In this document: one piece after another, positions 22,300 to 31,282 of the stretch | Numbering within the stretch: position 1 is the stretch's first letter | Layout of the letters: each line of letters starts with the position of its first letter | Source of the DNA: Stutzerimonas stutzeri | GTDB taxonomy: Bacteria > Pseudomonadota > Gammaproteobacteria > Pseudomonadales > Pseudomonadaceae | Assembly: GCF_019090095.1 (NCBI RefSeq) | Contig: NZ_JAGQFP010000003.1 | Coordinates: 1-64,000 of the forward strand | Reading direction: 5' to 3' | DNA: 64,000 bases | Program-made: the position numbers and the translations under genes | Notes under the pieces: model-generated | Told to the model about the DNA's origin: nothing | Seen by the model: only the letters and a program-made list of their open reading frames with translations | Databases searched by the model: none

Positions 22300-23127
22300 T
22301 CAGGCAGGTTGTTGGGTGCGCATCTTTTCGGAGCGGCCGCGCAGCCACTCCAGGGTCAGCAACAGCGCAATGGAGAAGCCGATCAACAGGGTGGCCGCGG
22401 CCGCGATGGTCGGGCTGAGGTTTTCCCGGATGCCGCTGAACATCTGCCGCGGCAGGGTGATCTGCTCGGGGCCGGCGAGGAACAGCGTCACCACGACTTC
22501 GTCGAACGAGGTCGCGAAGGCAAACAGCGCGCCACTGATCACCCCCGGTGCGATCAGCGGCAGCGTCACCCGGAAGAACGCCGTCAACGGCGATGCGCCC
22601 AGGCTTGCGGCAGCGCGCACCAGGTTGTGATTGAAGCCCTGCAGCGTCGCCGACACCGTGATGATCACGAACGGCACACCCAGCACCGCATGCACCAGGA
22701 TCAGCGACAGGTAGCTGTTGCCCATGCCCAACGGCGCGAAGAACAGGTAACTGGCCACACCGACGATCACCACCGGCACCACCATGGGCGAGATCAACAG
22801 CGTCATCACCAGCGACTTACCGCGAAACTCGCCCCGGGTCAGACCGATCGCCGCCAGAGTGCCGAAGACCATCGCCAGCGCAGTGGCGGCCGGCGCGATG
22901 AGCAACGAGTTCTTCAGCGAGCGCATCCAGTCCGCCGAGCTGAACAGTGCCTCGTACCAGCGCAGCGACACGCCCTGCAGCGGATAGACCAGGAAGGAAC
23001 CGGAGTTGAACGACAACGGCACGATCACCAGCACCGGCACGATCAGAAACAGCAGCACCAGTGCGCAGATGATGCGCAGCGTGTAATACCAGACGCGCTC
23101 GACGGGCGACATGTAGGGGCTCAGCAT
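22300..23127 (-). CDS. agtD: ABC transporter permease, PotC-like (AgtD-like)
   Basis: Inner-membrane permease of a polyamine/opine/amino-acid (PotABCD-type) importer, 275 aa with six helices. The EAA loop that contacts the ATPase is near the C-terminal third (RAAASLGASPLTAFFRVTLPLIAPG). Last transport gene of the cluster, 67 nt after the other permease. By position and context it corresponds to the P. aeruginosa agtABCD system for GABA and 5-aminovalerate; the symbol is by analogy. Confidence 0.85.
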   Translation of the reverse strand: MLSPYMSPVERVWYYTLRIICALVLLFLIVPVLVIVPLSFNSGSFLVYPLQGVSLRWYEALFSSADWMRSLKNSLLIAPAATALAMVFGTLAAIGLTRGEFRGKSLVMTLLISPMVVPVVIVGVASYLFFAPLGMGNSYLSLILVHAVLGVPFVIITVSATLQGFNHNLVRAAASLGASPLTAFFRVTLPLIAPGVISGALFAFATSFDEVVVTLFLAGPEQITLPRQMFSGIRENLSPTIAAAATLLIGFSIALLLTLEWLRGRSEKMRTQQPA

Positions 23128-23194
23128 GGAAGGTTCTCCTGCGCAGAAAAACGAATGGCGTGCCGTATTGGCTGAACGCTGCGAACCCCCATGC

Positions 23195-24448
23195 TCAACC
23201 CAACCTCAACCGGCTGGCGCCGACCAGCCAGCTGTAGACGATGTACAGCAGCATGGTCGCGAGCAGCAGCAGCCCGCCCAGTGCCGTGGCCATGCCCCAG
23301 TTGATGGTGGTGTTGGTGTAGAAGGCGACGAAGTAGCTGACCATCTGGTCGTTCGGGCTGCCGAGCAGCGCCGGGGTGATGTAGTAGCCGATGGCGATGA
23401 TGAACACCAACAGGCACCCGGCACCCACGCCCGCGAGGGTCTGCGGGAAGTACACCCGCCAGAAGCTGGCGAAGGGGTGGCAACCCAGGGAGATCGCCGC
23501 GCGCATGTAGCTCGGCGAGATGCTCTTCATCACGCTGTAGATCGGCAGGATCATGAACGGCAGCAGGATGTGCACCATGGCGATGTAGACGCCGGCGCGA
23601 TTGAACACCAGCTGCAGCGGCTGATCGATCAGCCCCATCTTCAACAGCGCACCGTTGATCAGGCCGCTCGATTGCAGCAACACGATCCACGCCGCGACAC
23701 GCACCAGGATCGAAGTCCAGAACGGCAGCAGCACCATGATCATCAACAGGTTGCTCTGGCGCGCCGGCAGGTTGGCCAGCAGGTAGGCCAGCGGATAGGC
23801 CAACACCAGGCAGATGGCAGTGATCACCAGGCCCATCCAGAAGGTCCGGGCGAAGATGTCCAGGTACACCGCCTGATCCGGCGAAACCGGCGCCAGCTCA
23901 CCGAGATCGTCGATACGGTGATCGAGCGCGGCCAGCAGGTAATACGGCGTGACGGCACTGTCGTTGCGGCGAATCACCTGCCAGTAGGCTGGGTCGCCCC
24001 AACGCTCATCGAGCGCTTCGAACGCATCCCGATAGGATTGCGGTTGCGCCTTGAACGGCAACGCCCGCGCGGTTTTGCTGAGCAAGCTGCGGTAACCGGC
24101 CTGCTCCATGTTCAGGCGCTTCGACAGATCGCCCAGCGACTGATTGCGCCGGGCCTCCAGCAGGTCCTCGCTCAATGCCTGATACACCGGATCGTCCGGC
24201 AGGCCGCGGCCATCCCAGTCAGCGATCGCCTGAACGGTGCGCGGCAGGCTGGAAACCACTTCCGGGTTGTCGACACTGCGCCAGAGCAGCGAGGCGATCG
24301 GCAGTACGAAGGTGAGCAGCAAGAACACCAGCAGCGGCAGGATCAGCGCCTTGGACTTCAGTCGATTCAGGCGTTCGGCACGCGCCAGCCGCCGCTTCAG
24401 GTTGGGCTCGGCGAGTTCGGAAACAGGCAGGGAGACGGCAGTAGCCAT
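23195..24448 (-). CDS. agtC: ABC transporter permease, PotB-like (AgtC-like)
   Basis: Inner-membrane permease, 417 aa, longer than usual because of a large periplasmic insert between the first helix (about residues 35-57) and the second (about 200-220). The EAA loop is RAAISLGCHPFASFWRVYFPQTLAG. It pairs with the PotC-like permease downstream to form the heterodimeric channel. Symbol by analogy with P. aeruginosa. Confidence 0.85.
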   Translation of the reverse strand: MATAVSLPVSELAEPNLKRRLARAERLNRLKSKALILPLLVFLLLTFVLPIASLLWRSVDNPEVVSSLPRTVQAIADWDGRGLPDDPVYQALSEDLLEARRNQSLGDLSKRLNMEQAGYRSLLSKTARALPFKAQPQSYRDAFEALDERWGDPAYWQVIRRNDSAVTPYYLLAALDHRIDDLGELAPVSPDQAVYLDIFARTFWMGLVITAICLVLAYPLAYLLANLPARQSNLLMIMVLLPFWTSILVRVAAWIVLLQSSGLINGALLKMGLIDQPLQLVFNRAGVYIAMVHILLPFMILPIYSVMKSISPSYMRAAISLGCHPFASFWRVYFPQTLAGVGAGCLLVFIIAIGYYITPALLGSPNDQMVSYFVAFYTNTTINWGMATALGGLLLLATMLLYIVYSWLVGASRLRLG

Positions 24449-24524
24449 GGCGAACTCCGCAAGGTTTCAGGATTCAGGCGCACGACCGATCGACGATCGG
24501 CCGTGCGAGTACGGCATGGCGCGC

Positions 24525-25556
24525 TTAGCGGGCGGCCCAGGCGTTGAAGCGCTGCTCCAGCTGCTCGCCGTAGTCAGCCCAGAAGGTCACGTCCATCGCC
24601 ACCTGGTTGGCGATGTTTTCCGGCGTGGTGGGCATGTTCTTCAACAGTTTCGGGTCGAGTAGCTCGACCGCCTTCGTGTTGGCCGGACCGTAGGCGATGT
24701 TCTCGGAGTAGGCCTTCTGCTGCTCGGGCTGCACGGTAAAGGCAACGAACTCCAGGGCCTCCTTCTGGTTCTTCGCGCCCTTGGGGATGGCCCAGGAATC
24801 GAAGTCATAGATACCGCCATCCCAGACGATTTGCAGATTGCTTTCATCCTGCACCGCGGCGATACGGCCGTTGTAGGCGCTGCTCATGACCACGTCGCCG
24901 GAGGCCAGGAACTGCGGCGGCTGAGCGCCGGCTTCCCACCACTGGATGCTGGGCTTGATCTGATCGAGTTTCTTGAACGCCCGGTCCTGACCCTCCTTGG
25001 TAGCCAGCACCTTGTAGACGTCCTTCGGCGCAACGCCATCAGCCATCAGTGCAAACTCCAAGGTGTACTTGGCGCCCTTGCGCAGGCCGCGCTTGCCAGG
25101 AAATTTCTCGGTGTCCCAGAAATCCGCCCAGCCGCTCGGCGCGCTGGCGAGCTTGTCGGCGTTGTAGGCCAGCACCGTGGACCAGACGAAGAAGCCGACG
25201 CCGCAGGGTTGTACCGCGCCCTCGACGAAATCGTCCGGATTGCCGACCACCGAAGGGTCTATCTCCTCGAACAGCCCCTCGTCGCAGCCACGCGACAACT
25301 CCGGCGACTCGACCTCTACCAGGTGCCAGGACACGCTGTTGGTGTCGACCATGGCCTTTACCTTGGCCATCTCGCCGTTGTATTCGCCGGCGATGATCTT
25401 GTTGCCGGTCTTGGCCTCGAAGGGTTCGTTGAAGGCCTTGATCTGCGCTTGCTTGTTGGCGCCGCCGAAGGTGACGGCCGTGAGGTTTGCCGCCGAGGCC
25501 TGCGCGGCGCATGCCAGGCCGATACTCAGGGCGGTCAATTTCAGGATGTTCAGCAT
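24525..25556 (-). CDS. agtB: periplasmic substrate-binding protein of the GABA-type importer (AgtB-like)
   Basis: PotD/PotF-type binding protein, 343 aa. I use the ATG at 25556 (MLNILKLTALS) because GGAG lies 9 nt upstream and it gives a clean signal peptide cut after AQASA (residue 22). The mature part starts NLTAVTFGGANKQAQIKAF, typical of the family. Its gene lies between ATPase and permeases in one operon. GABA or 5-aminovalerate as ligand is inferred from the gabT/gabD' and AgtSR context; putrescine or spermidine remains possible. Confidence 0.85.
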   Translation of the reverse strand: MLNILKLTALSIGLACAAQASAANLTAVTFGGANKQAQIKAFNEPFEAKTGNKIIAGEYNGEMAKVKAMVDTNSVSWHLVEVESPELSRGCDEGLFEEIDPSVVGNPDDFVEGAVQPCGVGFFVWSTVLAYNADKLASAPSGWADFWDTEKFPGKRGLRKGAKYTLEFALMADGVAPKDVYKVLATKEGQDRAFKKLDQIKPSIQWWEAGAQPPQFLASGDVVMSSAYNGRIAAVQDESNLQIVWDGGIYDFDSWAIPKGAKNQKEALEFVAFTVQPEQQKAYSENIAYGPANTKAVELLDPKLLKNMPTTPENIANQVAMDVTFWADYGEQLEQRFNAWAAR

Positions 25557-25608
25557 TGTCGTTCGCTCCATGATGCGGTTGAAAACAGCTTCTTGTTGTT
25601 GTCCCTGC

Positions 25609-26718
25609 TTATGCCGCTTGCAGCGGATCCAGTGCACGGACGTGTTCCACCTGCCAGCCGATCGGCACGACGTCGCCAACCGCCAGGGCGGGATCGAATT
25701 CGGCGATCGGCTGCTTGACGAAGAAATCGCTGACGCCGCATACCTCGAGCCGAATGCGGATGTGATCGCCCAGATAGACGAACTCGGCCACCCGCCCGGT
25801 GAAGCGATTCGGGCAACTGGCGCTGGCGCCGTTGAGGCGCACCCGCTCGGGTCGAATCGACAGGTTGACCGGAGCGCCCGGCGCGCCGACCTTGACCGCC
25901 AGTGCCTCGACCCGCTCGCCGCGACCCAGCTCGACGACGCAGTTCTCCCCGTCCCGGCTGACCAGCCGCGCCGGCAGGCGATTGTTCTCGCCGAGAAAGT
26001 TGGCCACGAAGGTGTTCGCCGGACGCTCGTACAGCGCTCGCGGCTCGTCGATTTGCTGGATCTCGCCCTGATGGAACACGGCGACCCGATCGGACATGGT
26101 CAGCGCCTCACCCTGGTCGTGCGTGACGTAAACCACGGTCACGCCCAGGCTTTGGTGCAGGTGCTTGATCTCCATCTGCATCTGCTCGCGCAACTGTTTG
26201 TCCAGCGCGCCCAGCGGCTCGTCCATCAGTACCAGCTGCGGTTCGAAGACCAGCGCCCGGGCCAGCGCCACACGCTGCTGCTGGCCGCCCGAGAGCTGCG
26301 CCGGGTAGCGGTTGCGAAAGCCTTCCAGCTGCACCATCGACAGCGCGCGCTTGACCCGCTCCTTGATGTCGAGCTTGGGCATGCCGCGCACGCTGAGGGG
26401 AAAGGCGAGGTTTTCCGACACCGTCATGTGCGGGAACAGGGCGTAGTTCTGGAACACCATGCCCATGTCGCGCTTGTGCGGCGGCAGCTTGTTGATCGAG
26501 CGGCCGCCGAGCAGGATCTCCCCCGCAGTAGGCGTCTCGAAGCCGGCGAGCATCATCAGGCTGGTGGTCTTGCCGGAGCCCGACGGGCCGAGCAACGTGA
26601 GGAATTCGCCCTTGCGGATATCCAGGTTGAGGTCTTTGACGATCAGCGCTTCGCCGTCGTAACTCTTCTGGATGCCTCGAAAGCTGACCAGTACATCGTT
26701 CGCGTTGGAGTCGAGCAT
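25609..26718 (-). CDS. agtA: ABC transporter ATP-binding protein, PotA-like (AgtA-like)
   Basis: Cytoplasmic ATPase that powers the importer, 369 aa. Walker A GPSGSGKTTS, signature LSGGQQQRVALARAL, Walker B LVLMDEPLGALD and the H-loop VTHDQGEAL are all present. A C-terminal TOBE/OB regulatory domain follows (about 285-365). First gene of the agtA-B-C-D order on the minus strand. A perfect palindrome (26824-26841) lies about 105 bp upstream in the region shared with the response regulator gene's 3' end. Confidence 0.9.
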   Translation of the reverse strand: MLDSNANDVLVSFRGIQKSYDGEALIVKDLNLDIRKGEFLTLLGPSGSGKTTSLMMLAGFETPTAGEILLGGRSINKLPPHKRDMGMVFQNYALFPHMTVSENLAFPLSVRGMPKLDIKERVKRALSMVQLEGFRNRYPAQLSGGQQQRVALARALVFEPQLVLMDEPLGALDKQLREQMQMEIKHLHQSLGVTVVYVTHDQGEALTMSDRVAVFHQGEIQQIDEPRALYERPANTFVANFLGENNRLPARLVSRDGENCVVELGRGERVEALAVKVGAPGAPVNLSIRPERVRLNGASASCPNRFTGRVAEFVYLGDHIRIRLEVCGVSDFFVKQPIAEFDPALAVGDVVPIGWQVEHVRALDPLQAA

Positions 26719-26823
26719 GCCGCACCTGTGTGCCGTTGTTCCGTGAGCACAGGTTAGGAGCGGCGCGAACCGGCGAATATCGGCGCAGCTGAGTGATTGG
26801 ACTCAGCGAAACGGAGAGGCGCG

Positions 26824-26841
26824 TGTAGGGAATGCCCTACA
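26824..26841. promoter_or_regulatory. palindromic operator upstream of the agt operon
   Basis: TGTAGGG and CCCTACA, a perfect 7-bp inverted repeat with a 4-nt spacer, in the 212-bp gap between the response regulator gene and agtA. Size and symmetry fit a dimeric LuxR/NarL-type response regulator such as the one encoded next door. No other symmetric site is seen in the gap. Confidence 0.5.
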
Positions 26842-26930
26842 GCCGTCGCGCCCTCAAGCGGCACGCGTGACCACCGGGCAAGGCGTGAGGCGGGATCGAA
26901 GGGGCCTGCGCCGGTGCTTAGTGAGGCGGC

Positions 26931-27560
26931 TCAGACGAGCTTGTGCTCCATGGCGTAGCGCACCAGGTCGGCCACCGAATGGGCGACCAGCTTCTGCATC
27001 AGGCGCGCCTTGTGGGTGCTGATGGTCTTGCTGCTGAGCGCCAGCTTGGCGGCAATGTCGTTGACCGAGTCACCGTGCACGAGCCGTTCGAATACCGAAT
27101 ACTCGCGTTCGGACAACAGCGCATGGGGCGGCCGGGAGTCGGTCAAACCGACCTCGAAGACCATGCGGTCGGCCAGCTCGGGATCGATGTAGCGGCCACC
27201 GGAAGCGACCTTGCGCACCGCGGTCAGCAGCAAGGCCGGGTCGCTGTCCTTGGTGGCATAACCGGCCGCACCGACCTTGAGGGCGCGCGCCGCCATCTGC
27301 GCCTCGTCGTGCATCGACAACACCAGGATCGCCGGCGGCTCGCTCAGCGCGCGGATTCGCGGAATGGCTTCCAGGCCACTGACGCCGGGCATGGAGATGT
27401 CCAGCAGGACGACATCACAGGGGGTCAGGCGCAACTGGTCGAGCAGCTGCTGACCGTTGCCCGCTTCACCGATGACCTGCATATCCTTGGCCAGCCCGAT
27501 CAGCTGCTTGATGCCCTCACGGACGATGGTGTGGTCTTCAGCGACGATTACCCGAATCAT
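26931..27560 (-). CDS. agtR: LuxR-family response regulator (AgtR-like)
   Basis: Two-component DNA-binding response regulator, 209 aa. The receiver domain has phosphoacceptor D54 in VVLLDISMPG with acidic residues E8/D9. The C-terminal LuxR-type helix-turn-helix is LSEREYSVFERLVHG...SSKTISTHKARLMQKL. It follows the sensor kinase gene by 3 nt. In P. aeruginosa the equivalent pair AgtSR controls agtABCD in response to GABA/5-aminovalerate; assignment here rests on gene order. Confidence 0.85.
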   Translation of the reverse strand: MIRVIVAEDHTIVREGIKQLIGLAKDMQVIGEAGNGQQLLDQLRLTPCDVVLLDISMPGVSGLEAIPRIRALSEPPAILVLSMHDEAQMAARALKVGAAGYATKDSDPALLLTAVRKVASGGRYIDPELADRMVFEVGLTDSRPPHALLSEREYSVFERLVHGDSVNDIAAKLALSSKTISTHKARLMQKLVAHSVADLVRYAMEHKLV

Positions 27561-27563
27561 GGC

Positions 27564-29984
27564 CTAGCTCTCCAATGTACTGATCAGTGGCGCCGGTTGG
27601 GCCGGCGCATCCAGCGGCACTGATACCCGGATCAGCGTGCCCTCGCCCGGCTGGCTCTCCAGCGCCAACGTGCCGCCCAGCATCTGAGCCCGCTCCTGCA
27701 TGCCGACCAGGCCAAACGACAGCCCCTGGCGCCCCGGCTGCACCACGAAGCCCTGGCCATCATCGCTGATGCTCAGACTGAGCACATCCCCTCGCTGCTC
27801 CAGGCACAGGCTCACGGTCTGCGCGTTGGCGTGACGCATCACGTTGGTCAAGGCTTCCTGGAGAATGCGAAACAGGCCGACGGCCTTGGCACTGCTCAGT
27901 TGCGGCGGGCACTCCGGCACCTCGACCAGGCAGGCGATGCCGGTGCGCTCCTCGAAGCGCCGCGCCTGCCAGTCAATGGCCGACGCAATCCCCGCGTCCA
28001 GGATCGGGGGGCGCAACGCGGTCGCGACATCGCGTACCTGCTGGAACAACAGGGCGATCAACCGCTTCATGCTCTGCAATCGGGCCGCCAGGCCGGGGTC
28101 CAGCTCGGCGAAGCTGATTTCGCACATGGAGATTTCCAGCTTCAGTACCGTCAACATCTGGCCCAGCTCGTCGTGCACTTCGCGTGCGATATGTGCTTTT
28201 TCTTCCTCGCGCACGGTTTCCACGTGCGCCGCCAGTTTGCGCAACTGGGCACGCGAGGCGTCCAGCTCCAGCTCGATCCGCTTGTTGTCGGTGATGTCCC
28301 AGACGATACCGTCCCAGACCTGCCGCCCCTCGAGCTGCCCGCGGACCGAGGCGCGGATATCGGCCCAGCGAGTTTCACCGGAACGGGTCAGGATGCGCCC
28401 CTGCCAGTGCCAGTCACTCATGCTGTCGAGCGCCTGCTGCTGACTGCTCCAATAGCCCGGCTCGTCATCGGGATGAACCAGGCTGCGAATGCCGCGGCCC
28501 GGCTGTTGCAGCAAGTCCGCCGAATAGCCGACCAACCGTTGGCTGGCCTCGCTGATGTAGCCGATGCTCACCGGCGCGCCGGGCTCCTGCCGCTCGAGAC
28601 GAAACACCAGCCCCGGCACGTTGCCGGCCATGGCCTTGAGCCGCACCTCGCTTTCCTGCAACGCCGCACTGGCCCGGCGTCGCTCGGTGATGTCAGCGAG
28701 AAACACCACCAGGTATTCCTTGCTGCCGAAGCGCAGAAAACTCAGGGTGACGGCCGCTGGAAAGCGGCTGCCATCGACTCGCTGCCAGTCGCGTTCGTGC
28801 ACCTGATGATCGTCGATGCCGCTGCGCGCGGCGCGCCAGAGCTGCAGCCAGTCATCCATGCCCAATGCCGGATCCAGCGCCTGCAGGGGTTGATCGATCA
28901 GCTCGTTGGCGGCGTACCCCAGCAGCTCCTCGGCGGCCTGGTTGGCGTACCGCACGTGACTGTCCCAATTCAGCCAGAGGATGCCGACGGTGCTGTGGTC
29001 GAGGCAGAACTGCGTGAGGCGCTGCGCCTCTTCGGCGGCCTCGCGCAGCTCGATGTCCCGCCGCGCCGATTTCAGGCGCGCCTCGAGCAGCCCCTGCTGG
29101 CGTCGCTGCCAGACCAGCGCCATGAGCGCCGCCAGCAACAGCAGGCCCAGCAACAGACTGAGGCTGCGCCAATGGCTGATGCGCCGGGACTGGTCGATGC
29201 TGCGCGACTTCAACCACTGTTCCTGAAGCCGGCCGAGCTCCTGTGCCGGGAAACTGCGCAGCGCCTGGTCGATCACGGCGCTCATCACGGGACTGTCGCG
29301 ACGCGAGCCGATCCGCAGCAGCTGCGGAATGCCCAGGTCGCCGACGACATCCAGCGAGGCATATTCGGCGCGCTGCGACAGCCGACCGTATAGCGGCTCG
29401 TCGACGATGGCAAAGCGCACCCGCGCCTCGACCAGCTGGCGCAGTGCTTCGAACTGGCTGGACACCTCCAGCACCGGCTGGCTCGGATAATTGCTGCGCA
29501 TGTAGTCGGCCACCGGGCCTGGACCTTCGAGGGCGATCACGTCATCGCTGTCCAGACGTTCGAGATCGATGGCCCGAGGACCGGCGACATCGCCGATAAT
29601 CAGTCTCGGCACACGTAGAACGGGATCGCTGTAGCGCCAGGTGCGCAGCCCTTCGCGCGTCTGCCGCAGCCCGGGGGCGAGGTCGATCTCATCGGCGCGC
29701 ATGGCTTTCTCCAGCGCGTCCTCATCGATGAAGCGATGCCACTGCAGCTCGACCCCGAGCCCGGCCGCGAGCCGCTCCATGAACTGCACGTTGAAACCGG
29801 ACAAGCGTCGCTGGCGCTGGTCAAATTCGGCAAAAGGCGGGGTCATCACGACGCCGACGCGCCATTGCCGATGTTCGCGCAACCACGCCAGTTGCGCGTC
29901 GCTCAGCGGAACGCTCCAGGCATGCGCTGGCAGATGAACCAACGAGAGCAGCAGCAGGCAGCAACGCAGCAGAGATGACACCAT
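27564..29984 (-). CDS. agtS: sensor histidine kinase with periplasmic SBP domain and two PAS domains (AgtS-like)
   Basis: Membrane sensor kinase of about 806 aa. Start taken at 29984 (MVSSLLRCCLLLLSLVHLPAHA), which gives a signal peptide; an open frame extends 77 codons further without family features. In order: a periplasmic SBP_bac_3 ligand-binding domain (about 25-245), a membrane helix (about 270-290), two PAS domains (about 320-440 and 455-570), a HisKA_3 dimerisation helix with phospho-His in IAREVHDELGQM, and an HATPase domain (EALTNVMRHANA, DDGQGF). The SBP domain suggests direct amino-acid sensing. Partner is the adjacent response regulator. Confidence 0.88.
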   Translation of the reverse strand: MVSSLLRCCLLLLSLVHLPAHAWSVPLSDAQLAWLREHRQWRVGVVMTPPFAEFDQRQRRLSGFNVQFMERLAAGLGVELQWHRFIDEDALEKAMRADEIDLAPGLRQTREGLRTWRYSDPVLRVPRLIIGDVAGPRAIDLERLDSDDVIALEGPGPVADYMRSNYPSQPVLEVSSQFEALRQLVEARVRFAIVDEPLYGRLSQRAEYASLDVVGDLGIPQLLRIGSRRDSPVMSAVIDQALRSFPAQELGRLQEQWLKSRSIDQSRRISHWRSLSLLLGLLLLAALMALVWQRRQQGLLEARLKSARRDIELREAAEEAQRLTQFCLDHSTVGILWLNWDSHVRYANQAAEELLGYAANELIDQPLQALDPALGMDDWLQLWRAARSGIDDHQVHERDWQRVDGSRFPAAVTLSFLRFGSKEYLVVFLADITERRRASAALQESEVRLKAMAGNVPGLVFRLERQEPGAPVSIGYISEASQRLVGYSADLLQQPGRGIRSLVHPDDEPGYWSSQQQALDSMSDWHWQGRILTRSGETRWADIRASVRGQLEGRQVWDGIVWDITDNKRIELELDASRAQLRKLAAHVETVREEEKAHIAREVHDELGQMLTVLKLEISMCEISFAELDPGLAARLQSMKRLIALLFQQVRDVATALRPPILDAGIASAIDWQARRFEERTGIACLVEVPECPPQLSSAKAVGLFRILQEALTNVMRHANAQTVSLCLEQRGDVLSLSISDDGQGFVVQPGRQGLSFGLVGMQERAQMLGGTLALESQPGEGTLIRVSVPLDAPAQPAPLISTLES

Positions 29985-30086
29985 AGGCCTCACGAGATCG
30001 GCAGACAGGCCGAAACGCTTTTGTAGTGCATCTGCACCGCCGGCGCCAGCATTCTCACGGCCAGGTCGGTGCTTGAGAGGAAGCCC

Positions 30087-31109
30087 ATGTTGTCTACCCG
30101 CCATCCCGTCAGGTACTTCGCCATGCTCTGCGTGGCATTGGCCACGCATTCGGCTATCGCGGCGGACGAGCCCGCGGCACCGGAGCCCGTGCCGGAAGCG
30201 GTCCCGACCGATCACCCGGTGCCGCTCTCGCGCAGCGACACCATTGCCGCTGAACTGAAACGCCAGTTGCCGGCGAGTGAATTCGTGAACCTGAACGCCG
30301 CGGAGGAAGACTTCGTCGCCCTATGGCGACCGGCCAACGACGGCGATCCGAAAGGCGTCATCATCCTGCTACCCGGCGAGGGTGAAAGCGCGGACTGGCC
30401 ACGCGGCGTTGGTCCGCTCCGGCGCGGCCTACCCGATCACGGCTGGCATACGCTGAGCCTGAGCCTCCCAGATGCCGCCGCACCTGTCGCGTCAGTAACG
30501 GCCGACCCCGCAACCGAGCCCGCCGCGCCGGAGCAAGCCAGCGGCGAAACCTCCGAACCCGAGCAGGCGTCGCCTCCCAGCGAGGCGGGCTACCTCCCGG
30601 AAACGACCTCCGCCGCCACTGATACGGCAGGCGAACCGGCTAACGAGCCCGAGGCCGCCGACGCCTCCACTGCGCCCACCCCATCGCTCACCCAGGCCGA
30701 GCGAATCGCCAAACGCATCGAGGCGGCACTGGCATTCGCCCGCAGCAAGCAGCCAGCCGCCATGGTGCTGCTCGGTCACGGCACCGGTGCTTACTGGGGT
30801 GCGCAGTTCCTGCAGCAACAGGGACCGCCCGACGTCACGCGCCTGGTCATGGTGCAACCGCGCCAACCCGACGGACAGGATGAGCCGCTCGCGCAGCTGG
30901 TGGCGCCACTCAAGCTGCCGATCGATGATTTCTATAACAAGGAAGGGGCCGGCACCCTGTCGGCTGCCCGCGACCGGTTGAATGCCAGCCGCCGCAACCG
31001 GCATCCCAGCTACGGCCAGATAGGACTGCCGCCACGGACCGGGGATCGCCAGGTCGACGACGAACAGCTGTTGCGGCGCGTCCGTGGCTGGCTGTCACGG
31101 ACGCCGTAA
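30087..31109 (+). CDS. DUF3530 family secreted protein, alpha/beta-hydrolase-like
   Basis: Exported protein of unknown function, 340 aa. Start at 30087 has GAGAGG upstream and gives a signal peptide (MLSTRHPVRYFAMLCVALATHSAIAAD). The middle carries a low-complexity Ala/Glu/Pro/Thr-rich insert (about residues 135-205). The second half has VLLGHGTGAYWGAQFL, which resembles a nucleophile elbow but with His-Gly-Thr in place of Ser, so hydrolase activity is doubtful. Diverges from the sensor kinase and converges with djlA across a small repeat element. Confidence 0.75.
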   Translation: MLSTRHPVRYFAMLCVALATHSAIAADEPAAPEPVPEAVPTDHPVPLSRSDTIAAELKRQLPASEFVNLNAAEEDFVALWRPANDGDPKGVIILLPGEGESADWPRGVGPLRRGLPDHGWHTLSLSLPDAAAPVASVTADPATEPAAPEQASGETSEPEQASPPSEAGYLPETTSAATDTAGEPANEPEAADASTAPTPSLTQAERIAKRIEAALAFARSKQPAAMVLLGHGTGAYWGAQFLQQQGPPDVTRLVMVQPRQPDGQDEPLAQLVAPLKLPIDDFYNKEGAGTLSAARDRLNASRRNRHPSYGQIGLPPRTGDRQVDDEQLLRRVRGWLSRTP

Positions 31110-31119
31110 GGGTCGCGCC

Positions 31120-31282
31120 CTAGGCTCTGTACGAAAAGTCGTCGAGCGAAGGTCAGGCAAGGCGAAAACGCTCGAAGACGCGCAGTTTACGCAGTGTAAA
31201 TGAGCATTCTGACCGGGCTGGCGTACCAGAGCGATTTCAACGCCGCATCACCGAGCGCAGGCACTTTTCGTACAAAGCCTAG
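31120..31282. repeat. nested inverted-repeat element, copy 2
   Basis: About 163 bp bounded by 20-bp terminal inverted repeats (CTAGGCTCTGTACGAAAAGT at 31120-31139; its complement with one mismatch at 31263-31282). The core GTTTAC...GTAAAT is at 31185-31201 and matches the core of copy 1. It has no coding potential. The right tip contains the djlA stop codon. It lies between convergent genes, like copy 1. Confidence 0.8.

Noticed and set aside
23126..24547. 473-codon plus-strand open frame
   Set aside because: Gln/His/Arg-rich antisense shadow of the PotB-like permease.
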